A stretch of DNA of 64,000 bases from contig DASVYC010000010.1 of NCBI GenBank assembly GCA_036392375.1, forward strand, positions 1 through 64,000. Direction: 5' to 3'. The notes under the pieces are model-generated. The model did no database searches. It worked only from the letters and a program-made list of their open reading frames with translations, and was not told the origin of the DNA. Origin of the DNA: JAFEBO01 sp036392375. GTDB taxonomy: Bacteria; Planctomycetota; Phycisphaerae; Phycisphaerales; UBA1924. Each line of letters starts with the position of its first letter. Position 1 is the stretch's first letter. Both the position numbers and the translations under genes were made by a program. This document shows positions 43,594 to 52,068 of the stretch, piece after piece.

Positions 43594-43703
43594 GGCATGC
43601 ATGGCGGGGGCGGGGCATTCCAGGCCCCGCCGAAGAACCTCTGCGGCGTGCAGCTTCACAATCCATGCTGCCTCTGGCCGGGGCCGGGAAGGCCCCGCTC
43701 CTG

Positions 43704-45347
43704 TCATTGGTTGTACGTGCGTGACTCCGTGCGACTCGCCCGATCCAGGTTCGTGATCAAGTACCGCAGCGCATCCACCGCGTGGTCGAACCCGTCCTTC
43801 ACCGGCTCGGTGCTCTCGGGCTTGTTCGGGTCGTAGTGGTAGCGCTCCAGGCTCTCGATCAGTTTCTCGCAGCGGCTGTGCACGCGCAGTCTGGGGGGCG
43901 TGCCGTCGGCGGGGGCGAGCCGGGCGCGGACGAGGTTCAGGCCGTCCTTCACGCTGGTCCGTTTCTTCTTGACGGCCAGGCCCGCCTCGGTCAACAAGTC
44001 CGCGGCGGACTTTCCGGTCTGGTCATTCTCCGCGGCACCCGCGGGATCGATCCCGATCCACGCGGGCTTCGGCCAGCCAAACTCGCCGCCACGCACGATC
44101 GCGGCGATGTGCTCGGGCAGCGTGACACCCTCGATATGCCGCTCCTCGACAATCTCAAGCACGTCATCCGCCCGCCGCAGCGCCCACAGCACCACCGCGG
44201 GCGAGCGGATGCCGAAGTCCATGCCGCAGAGCACGCACTCCGCCCCCCTCGGGGAGGGGAGCGAACCAGGCGAACTGTCCGCAGCCGAGAGCACCCTCGG
44301 CACGCGCTCCTCGCTGAACACATGCACCGCGCTGTCGAACTCCGGGAAGACCGCGTGCGTGCGGTTGGGGCGCAGGCACAGCATCTCGGCGTTCCAGGTT
44401 GCCAGGCTCACGCGTCGCTTCATCCGCACCGCGTCGTCGATCGGGATGTGTCCGCCGCCCGCACCATCCGCGCGTTTGGCGCGGCCGTCGCACTCCGGAC
44501 GCAGCACGCACCCCTCGCACGAGCGTGACGCCGGGCACGTCTCCAGCACGTCCGCCACGCCCCACTTGAAGAGCGTGCGGCGGCCCTCGATCGTCTCCCG
44601 CAGCAGCCGGTGCATCACGCCGAAGGGGATATGCATGGTGCTCAGGCACTCGATCGTGCCGGTGAGCACGGTCGTTCCGACGCCGGGGATGGTGACGGTG
44701 CGTGAGCGGGTCGTGAGCATCGTGGCCTCGAGCACGTCGGGCTTGAACAGCTCGGCCTCGTCGCAGCGGAGCGTCTGCACACGCGTCCCGCGGACCGAGG
44801 CGTGCGACTGCGCGAGCAGCTCGACCTCGGAGCCGTTCTTGAGGATCAGCCCGGTCTCACCGGGCTTGCCCTTTACCAGCGGCTCGAGTAGCGGACGTGC
44901 GAACAGCCGGCGCAGGTGGGCGTGCATCCGCCGCGACTGATCCATGCTGCCGCCCAGGATGCGGATCTCGATCCCGGGCTTGAAGATCAGATCAAGCGCG
45001 GTGGCCAACGCGCCCAGGAACGTCTTGCCCCCGCCGCGGCAGGCCCACACGACGCAGTCCAGGGCCGCGGGTGTGTCGGCCGCGGCGTGCATGTCAGCAG
45101 CGGCAACGAAGCCATCGCGGCCCTGAAAGAACGCGTGGCAGAGATAGTCGAACGGCGAGCGGTGCCCCTCGATCAACGGCGGGGCGAAGGAAAGATCGAG
45201 CGCCTCGCGCAGCCAACGCTCAAGCGCTCCCCGATCGCGCGGCGCGGCGGCGAGCAAGTCGTCGCGAACCTCCGGCTCTGTGGAAGTGTTGCCGGCCGCG
45301 CTGTGGCGAGCGGCGTCGGTCGATCGTGGAGATCGTGTACGGGTCAT
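43704..45347 (-). CDS. Terminase large-subunit-like ATPase/nuclease, 547 aa
   Basis: In tailed phages TerL packages DNA using an ATPase and an RNase H-like nuclease. Walker A is VVWACRGGGKTFLG (Lys 108), Walker B is LRCDEAELF (Asp 196, Glu 197). The C-terminal nuclease half has LCGMDFGIRSPAVVLW, WIGIDPAGAAEND and GFDHAVDALRYLI with the expected acids. An insert with C271, C277, C280 and C286 looks like a zinc site and is unusual. No portal, capsid or protease gene is adjacent. It is the last gene of a minus-strand group behind HTH, ABC and GNAT genes. It could be a domesticated prophage part or a component of a defence or modification unit. Confidence 0.8.
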   Translation of the reverse strand: MTRTRSPRSTDAARHSAAGNTSTEPEVRDDLLAAAPRDRGALERWLREALDLSFAPPLIEGHRSPFDYLCHAFFQGRDGFVAAADMHAAADTPAALDCVVWACRGGGKTFLGALATALDLIFKPGIEIRILGGSMDQSRRMHAHLRRLFARPLLEPLVKGKPGETGLILKNGSEVELLAQSHASVRGTRVQTLRCDEAELFKPDVLEATMLTTRSRTVTIPGVGTTVLTGTIECLSTMHIPFGVMHRLLRETIEGRRTLFKWGVADVLETCPASRSCEGCVLRPECDGRAKRADGAGGGHIPIDDAVRMKRRVSLATWNAEMLCLRPNRTHAVFPEFDSAVHVFSEERVPRVLSAADSSPGSLPSPRGAECVLCGMDFGIRSPAVVLWALRRADDVLEIVEERHIEGVTLPEHIAAIVRGGEFGWPKPAWIGIDPAGAAENDQTGKSAADLLTEAGLAVKKKRTSVKDGLNLVRARLAPADGTPPRLRVHSRCEKLIESLERYHYDPNKPESTEPVKDGFDHAVDALRYLITNLDRASRTESRTYNQ

Positions 45348-45370
45348 GCATGCTCCAGATGGAAAAGGCA

Positions 45371-45534
45371 GTCACCGCGGAGAACGCGGAGACAAGCGAC
45401 ATCAAGTTGCCGCGGAGATCACAGATCGCGCGGAGAGCGCAGAGAAGAGCCCAGATCGTGAGGCGTGCATCTTGCGTGTACGGCATGTTGCGTGGACTTA
45501 AACAACGCCCTCACTCCGTGCTCTCCGGAGTGAA
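45371..45534. repeat. Inverted repeat, copy 8 (degenerate)
   Basis: The left arm GTCACCGCGGAGAACGCGG and right arm TCACTCCGTGCTCTCCGGAG lie between the TerL-like and GNAT genes. The right arm encodes the last residues (TPESTE) of the GNAT protein. Confidence 0.7.
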
Positions 45535-46254
45535 TCTCTTCTTCCCACGCGTGCGCCGCGGCCCATCGCCACGCTCCGCGACGAACACCGCCGGCGGCGC
45601 CAGGATCGCTCGGGCGGCTTGTGCGGCGATATCGGGCAGCCAGTCGGGGCGGTCGAGAACCGCACGCGTGCCGCGGCTGGCGCGGGCCCAGCTGGCCAGC
45701 GACAGCACCAGCTCGGGCTTCCGCCGAAGCACGCCGTTCAGCAGCGCCGCATCGACCAGCGTGTCCGGCCGGATTCCCAGGCGTCGCAGCGCCCGCGCCA
45801 GCGTGCGGTCCCTGCGCAGCGGCTGCGTGCTCACGCGACGCATCCCCGCTCGCTCGAAGATCGGGCAGTGGGCTCCCATCGACGCGACCGCCTCGGTCCG
45901 TCGGGTGCACGGCCGCGCGAGATACGCCCGCACCAGCGCCACCCCCACGCCCCCGCCCCGGAACCGCGGATCAACGACCACGCGGGCGATGATCCGCAGG
46001 TCGCGGTTGATCCGCCGCGCCACCGCTCGCCGTCCGCCCAAGCGATAGTCGCCGGGCCACGCCTCGTCGCGCCACCGGGCGTTCAGCGGCGGGAACGCCA
46101 CGATCAAGGCCCCGATGGGCGAATCACCGGGCGCTGCTGTCGAGGCAAACGCGGCCAGGACGGTGCACAACCGCGCCGGGCGCTCGCTTGTGTAGTGCCG
46201 CTCGAGCAAGTGTCGAACCGCCTCGAAGCGGCCGCGACGGATGATGGGCTTCAT
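45511..46254 (-). CDS. GNAT-fold acyltransferase, Mom/COG2401-like, 247 aa
   Basis: The acyl-CoA loop is ARVVVDPRFRGGGVGVALVRAY (R-x-x-G-x-G pattern, about residues 92-112). It is followed by AVASMGAHCPIFERAGM, a motif seen in GNAT domains fused to ABC ATPases (COG2401) and in phage Mom-type DNA modification proteins. The N-terminal IRRGRFEAVRHLLERHYTS is a likely nucleic-acid-binding helix. Its ATG overlaps the ABC gene stop by ATGA (46251-46254), so the two are translationally coupled. The substrate is unknown; DNA bases or a nucleotide are possible by analogy. The C-terminal residues come from repeat copy 8. Confidence 0.65.
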   Translation of the reverse strand: MKPIIRRGRFEAVRHLLERHYTSERPARLCTVLAAFASTAAPGDSPIGALIVAFPPLNARWRDEAWPGDYRLGGRRAVARRINRDLRIIARVVVDPRFRGGGVGVALVRAYLARPCTRRTEAVASMGAHCPIFERAGMRRVSTQPLRRDRTLARALRRLGIRPDTLVDAALLNGVLRRKPELVLSLASWARASRGTRAVLDRPDWLPDIAAQAARAILAPPAVFVAERGDGPRRTRGKKRFTPESTE

Positions 46255-46916
46255 TGCGTGCCTCGCGATCTCTCGCGGCCGTCGGGTCCGCGACCCAACC
46301 CGCCATGCACATCAAGATCCAGATGCACATCGGGCCGCAAGGTGCTGCGGAGATCGGTGTGTGCCGTGGCGACGATCAGGCGAGGGGCGGACTCACGTGC
46401 TCGCCACACGCGGCGTGCCCCGGCCGAGACAGCGCGGGCCGTGGGCCGATCGACCACGGCAAGGAACTCGTCGATCAGCACCCACCCCGCGTGCCGAGCC
46501 GCGCACGCCTGCGCCAGCACGAATCGGGCCCGCTCGCCCTCGGAGAGATCGCGCACCCGCCGCGGCAGGATCGTCGCATCGGCGAGCCCGACGCGTGCGA
46601 GCGTGCCCAGCGCCTCGTGCAGTGTGCCCCCCAGCGCGTCGATGACGCGTGCGTTGCGTGCGCGGGGTGGCGTCCAGATCGATTCGCCCCGAGCCGCGCA
46701 CGCGGCCCGGAGGTCTTCGAGAAGGGTGCTCTTCCCGCAGCCGCTACGTCCGGTCACCATTGCGATCGCGCCCGGCGGGAGCGACCGCAGCCGCCGCAGC
46801 GCCTCATCGTGGCGCGGCGGCGTAGTCGTGTCGTGTATCAATCGAAGCCCGAACCGGGCACACGCCCGGCGCAGCCGCGGACTCGAGGCCCGCGGCCCGA
46901 TCGCGATCGCTCGCAT
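46251..46916 (-). CDS. ABC-class ATPase without membrane domain, 221 aa
   Basis: It has Walker A TGRSGCGKSTLLE, signature LSEGERARFVLAQA (a variant of LSGGQ), Walker B WVLIDEFLAVVDRPTA and H-loop VATAHTDL. There are no membrane segments and no partner permease. The companion protein is the GNAT enzyme in the next, overlapping gene. In COG2401 proteins these two domains are one polypeptide; here they are split. A run of G before the ATG serves as SD. It is probably a soluble ATPase working on nucleic acid with the GNAT partner. Confidence 0.75.
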   Translation of the reverse strand: MRAIAIGPRASSPRLRRACARFGLRLIHDTTTPPRHDEALRRLRSLPPGAIAMVTGRSGCGKSTLLEDLRAACAARGESIWTPPRARNARVIDALGGTLHEALGTLARVGLADATILPRRVRDLSEGERARFVLAQACAARHAGWVLIDEFLAVVDRPTARAVSAGARRVWRARESAPRLIVATAHTDLRSTLRPDVHLDLDVHGGLGRGPDGRERSRGTQ

Positions 46917-47022
46917 GATCCCCCCAAAAAAAGCCTCAACAACCCCAAGAAATCAGTCTCAAACGCTGAACGCCACTCTGCCGTGCGTGCCCCGCGGGCT
47001 TTGGCGCGTGTAAGCCGATGCG

Positions 47023-47529
47023 TCACTCCTTGGCCTGCATCTCCAGCCGCGCCATCTCGTGGTGGCGGCGGACGGCGTGCAGCGCGATCCCCAAACGCTC
47101 CGCCGCGGCCCGCAGCGAGAGCCCTTCGATGAACACGGCACGCAGCACCGCCATGTGGATCTGCCGCTCGCTCGCGCCCCGCAGTGCGCCTGGGTCGGGC
47201 GGCCAGGCAGGCAGGTCGGTCGCCCGCTCGAGCTGCCTGGCCGCGTGCCGGAAGTCCGCGCTCAGCGACCGCTCGAGCACCTTGCGGAGCCGACGCTGCA
47301 CCACGTACGTGGGGACTCTGGCGATGGCCGCGAGCTGACCGGCGGTCTGCCCGGCCTGATAAGCCCCGCGCACCATCTCGGCCTCGTGCGGCGGCAGCCA
47401 GCGGGCGTACTCGGTCACGCGCTGCGCGAACGCAGCAGCGTGCGCGTCGCGGCGGCGGCGATCGATACGGGCGATCGTCGGTGCGGGCGGTGCCGGGATG
47501 GCTCTTCGGGCAGTGGCGGTGGTCGACAT
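47023..47529 (-). CDS. Helix-turn-helix protein, possible small terminase or sigma-4-like, 168 aa
   Basis: Two HTH-like segments are visible: AGQTAGQLAAIARVPTYVVQ (about residues 59-78) and LSLRAAAERLGIALHAVRRH (about 136-155), the latter as in sigma region 4. The N-terminus is basic. Its place as first gene of the group, before ABC, GNAT and TerL-like genes, suits either a small terminase subunit or a regulator. A run of 11 G/C lies 37 nt upstream of the ATG. Confidence 0.5.
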   Translation of the reverse strand: MSTTATARRAIPAPPAPTIARIDRRRRDAHAAAFAQRVTEYARWLPPHEAEMVRGAYQAGQTAGQLAAIARVPTYVVQRRLRKVLERSLSADFRHAARQLERATDLPAWPPDPGALRGASERQIHMAVLRAVFIEGLSLRAAAERLGIALHAVRRHHEMARLEMQAKE

Positions 47530-47565
47530 GGGGCGGTGCTCGCTGAGGAAAAGACCCCAATTTCA

Positions 47566-47576
47566 GGGGGGGGGGG
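47566..47576. repeat. Homopolymer of 11 G (C on the minus strand)
   Basis: It lies between the HTH gene start (47529) and the AT-rich divergent promoter region. Long G/C runs change length by slippage. Confidence 0.9.
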
Positions 47577-47608
47577 TGACAAAACCGATCCAACTCCGCG
47601 GATAAATG

Positions 47609-47637
47609 TTCACAGATTAGTAAACTTAGAGTATAGT
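47609..47637 (+). promoter_or_regulatory. Promoter of the CI-like repressor gene
   Basis: TTCACA (47609-47614), 17 nt, TATAGT (47632-47637), near consensus, in an AT-rich intergenic stretch. The start would be about 155 nt before the ATG at 47799. Confidence 0.6.
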
Positions 47638-47708
47638 TTCCCCACTTCCGGTGTACGTTGCAAGTCTGATCCCGAATTTTTGAATGGATTTTGTGCGGGT
47701 GAAACTCG

Positions 47709-47720
47709 GTTGTGCGCACA
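47709..47720. promoter_or_regulatory. Perfect palindrome TTGTGCGCACAA, operator candidate
   Basis: A 12-bp perfect palindrome in the leader between the divergent HTH and repressor genes. It is placed as an operator for the HTH/S24 repressor would be. Confidence 0.5.
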
Positions 47721-47798
47721 ACAACGACTTTCTGCTGGATAGGATACCAAACAAAGTCCAGTTCTTCAACCGTCCGGACCGGTCTTGGGAGCGTTGCG

Positions 47799-48803
47799 AT
47801 GGGTGAGCGGCAGTCGGGAACACACACGCGGGGGTTTGGGCCGCGGCTGCGCGACCTCCGCGAAGCCCGCGGGCTCACGCTCCAGCAGCTCGCGCTCGCC
47901 GCCGGCTGCACCAAGGGGTATCTCTCCAGCGTCGAGAACCAGAAGCGGGGCGTGCCCACCGACGACATGCTGGCGAGGCTCGAGCGGGCGCTGCACCTGC
48001 CCGAGGGCGAGTTGGTGCGAGCCGCGGGCTGGGAGCGCACGCCGGCGCCCGTGCGGCGTGAGGTCGTCAAGCTCGCCGCTCGCGAGGCCGCCCATCGCGA
48101 ACGCGAACGCAAGCTCGCGTCCATCTTCTCCAAGAGCGGCATCGACGCCAGCGGACGACTGCTGGGCGCCCTCGACGAGGCGTACAAGTCCGGCGAGCTC
48201 GCCAGCATCCTGGGTTTGTCTGCGTCCCAGCCGGGCGGCACGGACGACAGCGCGCGAGGGGGCGACGCGATCGAAGCCCGCGGCTCCCGCGCGCCGCTGA
48301 TCGGCACCCTTGCCCGCGTTCTGCCGTTCGAAGTCCCGCTCATCAACAAGGTGGTCGCGGGGTATCCGCGTGAGTTCACCGACCTGGGCTACCCGGCGCG
48401 GGTCGCCGACGAGTACGTCCGCTGCCCCGACATCGACGACCCCGACGCCTTCGCCGCGAGAGTGGTGGGGGACTCGATGCTGCCCGAGTACCGCGAGGGC
48501 GACATCGTGGTCTTCAGCCCGCTGCGCGAGATCAAGAGCGGCATGGACTGCTTCGCCCGCCTTGAGCCCGACGGCGAGACAACCTTCAAGCGCGTGTTCT
48601 TCGAGGCGGCGACGGATCCGACGCATCCCGCATCATCCGACACCGCGTCGGACCGCGGGGACACGGCCGTGAGGTTCGAGGACGAAGCCAGCGGCGTGAA
48701 GGTGCGGCTGCAGCCGCTCAACCCCGCGTACACGGCCCGCGTGGTCGAGCGCGAGCAAGTCGGCGGGTTGTACGCGGCGGTCAGCGTGATCAAGAAGCTG
48801 TGA
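47799..48803 (+). CDS. CI/LexA-like self-cleaving repressor (XRE HTH + S24 peptidase), 334 aa
   Basis: The HTH is at residues 14-70 (LTLQQLALAAGCTKGYLSSV). The S24 protease domain is at the C-terminus: catalytic Ser 226 in VVGDSMLPEYREGD, catalytic Lys 264 in TTFKRVFF, and a likely Ala187-Gly188 cleavage site in INKVVAGYPREF. These are the elements of RecA-stimulated self-cleavage in LexA and phage CI repressors. The gene is divergent from the HTH/ABC/GNAT/TerL-like genes and faces a palindrome, so it most likely represses them until DNA damage. TTGGGAGCG precedes ATG 47799. Confidence 0.85.
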   Translation: MGERQSGTHTRGFGPRLRDLREARGLTLQQLALAAGCTKGYLSSVENQKRGVPTDDMLARLERALHLPEGELVRAAGWERTPAPVRREVVKLAAREAAHRERERKLASIFSKSGIDASGRLLGALDEAYKSGELASILGLSASQPGGTDDSARGGDAIEARGSRAPLIGTLARVLPFEVPLINKVVAGYPREFTDLGYPARVADEYVRCPDIDDPDAFAARVVGDSMLPEYREGDIVVFSPLREIKSGMDCFARLEPDGETTFKRVFFEAATDPTHPASSDTASDRGDTAVRFEDEASGVKVRLQPLNPAYTARVVEREQVGGLYAAVSVIKKL

Positions 48804-48817
48804 GCCGCCCGACCCGC

Positions 48818-51800
48818 TCACTCGCAGAGCAGCCGGTCGTACGCGACGGCGAACAGCGAGAAATCGGCGTCCGTGGTGAGGGTGTCGCCGTCAAGATCGC
48901 CTTCCGGGTTGAGCAGGAGGTCGTAGGCCACGGCGAAGATCTGGAAATCGGCGTCATCGACGACGCCGTTGTTGTTGAGATCGCCCTCGCAGTACGCCCG
49001 CGGAGCCGCGCACTGCGGCGGGAGCAGGCACGTGAGGATCAGGGATGCCGATCGCACGGCTTGCGGAATCGTGGGCGCGGCCTCCGGCTCCTGCCCGGCA
49101 CGCACGTCCGAAACGCGAAGGCTCCATGTTCCGACGCCGCCTCCGGCGAGCGCGTTGAGATCGTCCTTGGGAATAAACACTCCGTCATACGGGGCGCGGC
49201 GAGGGATTGCCGACTGGAAGTACGACGCAATCTGGGTCATGTCGAACAGCGTCTGATTGAAGTTCTTGCCGAAGTTCCCCACGCCGCCCGGCCGGTCGGC
49301 GAGCGTGACCGTTCGTGCCATGGGATCGGTCAGTGTGATCACGAGATCGCCGACGTACGGATGATTCAATCCGACGAGAGTCGAGCTGGGATCGGTCGAG
49401 ACCAGCGTGCCGCCGAAGCGGACCTTGACATCGGACACCACGCCGGGCAGCGCCGCGACGTCGAACGGGATGTCGACGCCGTTGGCGTCGCCGTCGGGGA
49501 TAACGGCCGCGCCTGTAAAGGCGAATGTCTGGGGCGGGCTGGAGACGTTGGAATCGCCCACGGCGATCGCGAAATCGTGCGTCATCGTGCCGGCCGCGCC
49601 GAAGCCGATCGTGAGCCGCAGCGACACCGGCTCGCCACAGGGATGATCCGCATCAATGGAGACGACCAGAGGCGTGGTGTTCTCGCCTCCCCCGCCCGAC
49701 GCGAGATCGTTCCAGCTCGCTTCGGCGACAATCACCCGTGCCGTCGGTGTGAGACTGGTGAGGGTCCCGGTGATGCCGGCTGCCGCATCGAGACCGGCGT
49801 TCACGACGGGCACAAACAGCCGCAGACGCGACTCGCCGCGATCGGCGCGGGCGTTGTTGTTGCCGTTGGCGAAGGAATCGTTCAGGCGGGCCGGTCCGGC
49901 GACTCGGACGTCGGCGCCCGCGGTGCGCGGCAGCAGCGCAAAGGGCTTGCGCGAGACGTCAAAGAATGGGGCGCCGATCGGCTGCACCATCACGCGGGCG
50001 CTGTCGATCGCAAGATCAGGGAGGTCGACGAGTTCGTTCCCGTCGTTGGGCGTCGAGGCGACAAGCACGAGCGGGTCGCGGTCGAGGTCCGAGCGCATGA
50101 GGCTGATCCGGACATTGGGATAGGCGGATGCCGAGCCCGCAAGATCCCACAGCACAGGCTGTGGTCCGGCTGATCGGGCGACTCCGTCTTGATGCGTCCG
50201 TAGTGCAAACGGGACGCCGGTGCTGATCCCAACCCGTAGATCGACGGTCGATATACCCCCTCCGCCCACCCGGTTATCGCGTGCGAACACGCGGAAGACC
50301 AGCGGCTGCGAGCCGCGGCCGAACGTGGGCGTGATCTCTCCGGGAGATGGCACGCCGCCGAGGATCGACTCCCATCGCGGCAGCACGCGGGTCGTCTGTG
50401 ACGTCGGGAGAAACGTGCGAAAGAGGGAGTTGAGCCCGGTGTCGCCGGACGCCAGGGACGTCTGCCGTCCGAGATTGATCGCATCCCAGGTCAACGTAAT
50501 CGGGTCACCCTCCGCGTCGGTTGCCGTACACGTCAGCATCAGCGGCGTCAGACGCGGCACGAACACCGTGGTTGGGTAGTTCAGCACGATCGACGGGGCG
50601 GTATTCCCGGTCGGCACCGCCGTGCCGCACGTCACACGCGAAACCATGCCCGGAATGGCGTACGCATGAAACTGAAGCTCGGCTTGGTTGACAATGTTGT
50701 CGGGATAGCACTGTTGTGCGTACGACATGATGGTCGATCCGCCGCCGGGCTCGACCGGAGTTCCGAGATTGCCGAAGCAACGCTCCCCCAGGCCGCTGAA
50801 CGTGTGCTCAGCACCGAACTGATGGCCCATCTCGTGGGCAACCACCATGACCGTATAGAGATTGTCGATCGGCAGACCCGAGCACGTGACGGCGGCCTGA
50901 GTCGTGCAGGCCGATCTCAGGTACGCCACCCCGCCACCGAATGTGCCGAGCACGTGACGCATGTTCGTCGCAATGCCGGGAGTCAATCGATTGAACACCG
51001 ACGCGGCTTCCGAGAGCATCTCGGTCGCGTTGGTGTTGGTCAAGCCGTCGGTGGCGGGATCGAACTGAAACAACTGGTCCTGTTGGCTTGAGAGCAAGAA
51101 CCGCACGCACAGCTCGCGTTCGTAGATCGCGTTCAGGCGATTGGTCAGCTCCACCATCGCGCTCAATCCGGATTCGACTGTCCCGCCGTGCAGGTTCGCC
51201 CACTCCGCCGTCGGCAGGTACGCGAGCACCATGTCGTTGCGAATCGGGCCCCGGCGGGCGGTGGAGTTGATCGCGGCGGGTGAAACCTCCGGCGGGCCGT
51301 CAGCCGGCAGCACCGTGCAGTCAAACTGCCCCCCGTCCGCTGCATCGGCGGCTCGAAAGGCGATGTACGCGGTGGTGGCGGCGGTGGGATTCACGTCCGC
51401 GGGATTGATCAGGTAGTCGCCCTCGGGCGAGAGCACGAGCGCGTGCACGCCGCGGGGTGTGACGCTCAATCGCACCTGGGCCCCGGGCGTGTCGAGCGAT
51501 TCACCCGCGTACGTCTTGATCTGCGGATAGCGAGCCGCGAGCTCGGGCTCCATCGTGGGTACTTCAATCAGCGTGAAGCGGTGCTCCCCGCCCAGCGGCG
51601 CGGGCAGCGCGATCGTTGCGCCGGCCTGCTGCGCCACGAGCATGGTGTCGATGCCGCGTCGCGCATCGACCTCGGGTATCGCCTTCGCCAGCCTCTCCTT
51701 GAGAGCCCCGGAATCGAGCGTGAACGCCCGGTATGCAAAGGCCTGTCCGCTTGCGATCGTCGTCGCGCTCGCGGGCAACGCATCGACGGGCATGAACGCC

Positions 51801-51895
51801 GATCGAACCTCGCCGCCCGCGGCCACCGGCCGAGCCACGAACACCGCAAGCACGCACGCCGCCGCCGCCCGATAACAACCTGTCATCCCCGCCAT
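48818..51895 (-). CDS. Secreted reprolysin-like metalloprotease with P-domain and dockerin-type end, 1025 aa
   Basis: The signal peptide is residues 1-26 (AAAACVLAVFVARPVAA). The zinc site HEMGHQFGAEH is at about residues 346-356 with a following Met turn in STIMSYAQQC, as in M12B (reprolysin-like) proteases. A cadherin/Ig-like region follows. After it, residues about 790-960 form a proprotein-convertase P-domain (VGDLVITLTDPMARTVTLA, GTWSLRVSD). The end has the tandem loop module (DLNNNGVVDDADFQIF and DLDGDTLTTDADFSLF). ATG 51895 has GGAGG 7 nt upstream. It is convergent with the repressor gene, 14 nt apart. Confidence 0.88.
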   Translation of the reverse strand: MAGMTGCYRAAAACVLAVFVARPVAAGGEVRSAFMPVDALPASATTIASGQAFAYRAFTLDSGALKERLAKAIPEVDARRGIDTMLVAQQAGATIALPAPLGGEHRFTLIEVPTMEPELAARYPQIKTYAGESLDTPGAQVRLSVTPRGVHALVLSPEGDYLINPADVNPTAATTAYIAFRAADAADGGQFDCTVLPADGPPEVSPAAINSTARRGPIRNDMVLAYLPTAEWANLHGGTVESGLSAMVELTNRLNAIYERELCVRFLLSSQQDQLFQFDPATDGLTNTNATEMLSEAASVFNRLTPGIATNMRHVLGTFGGGVAYLRSACTTQAAVTCSGLPIDNLYTVMVVAHEMGHQFGAEHTFSGLGERCFGNLGTPVEPGGGSTIMSYAQQCYPDNIVNQAELQFHAYAIPGMVSRVTCGTAVPTGNTAPSIVLNYPTTVFVPRLTPLMLTCTATDAEGDPITLTWDAINLGRQTSLASGDTGLNSLFRTFLPTSQTTRVLPRWESILGGVPSPGEITPTFGRGSQPLVFRVFARDNRVGGGGISTVDLRVGISTGVPFALRTHQDGVARSAGPQPVLWDLAGSASAYPNVRISLMRSDLDRDPLVLVASTPNDGNELVDLPDLAIDSARVMVQPIGAPFFDVSRKPFALLPRTAGADVRVAGPARLNDSFANGNNNARADRGESRLRLFVPVVNAGLDAAAGITGTLTSLTPTARVIVAEASWNDLASGGGGENTTPLVVSIDADHPCGEPVSLRLTIGFGAAGTMTHDFAIAVGDSNVSSPPQTFAFTGAAVIPDGDANGVDIPFDVAALPGVVSDVKVRFGGTLVSTDPSSTLVGLNHPYVGDLVITLTDPMARTVTLADRPGGVGNFGKNFNQTLFDMTQIASYFQSAIPRRAPYDGVFIPKDDLNALAGGGVGTWSLRVSDVRAGQEPEAAPTIPQAVRSASLILTCLLPPQCAAPRAYCEGDLNNNGVVDDADFQIFAVAYDLLLNPEGDLDGDTLTTDADFSLFAVAYDRLLCE

Positions 51896-52068
51896 GTCGT
51901 TGCCTCCACCGCCACGAAAAGCCACCACAGCATACCAGTATCAGCACCGAACTCGATGCTCATACGGGCACATTCCCAATCGGTTTTCACAGATCAAACA
52001 GCCGCGATCAGGAGCCGCCGGGGCAAACCCCAAGCGATCGAACGCGAGGCCGCGGCCCGGTCTGCCTG

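Noticed and set aside
43704..48803. An intact prophage
   Set aside because: No integrase, portal, capsid, tail or lysis gene and no att-like direct repeats could be seen; the block is bounded by ordinary genes.
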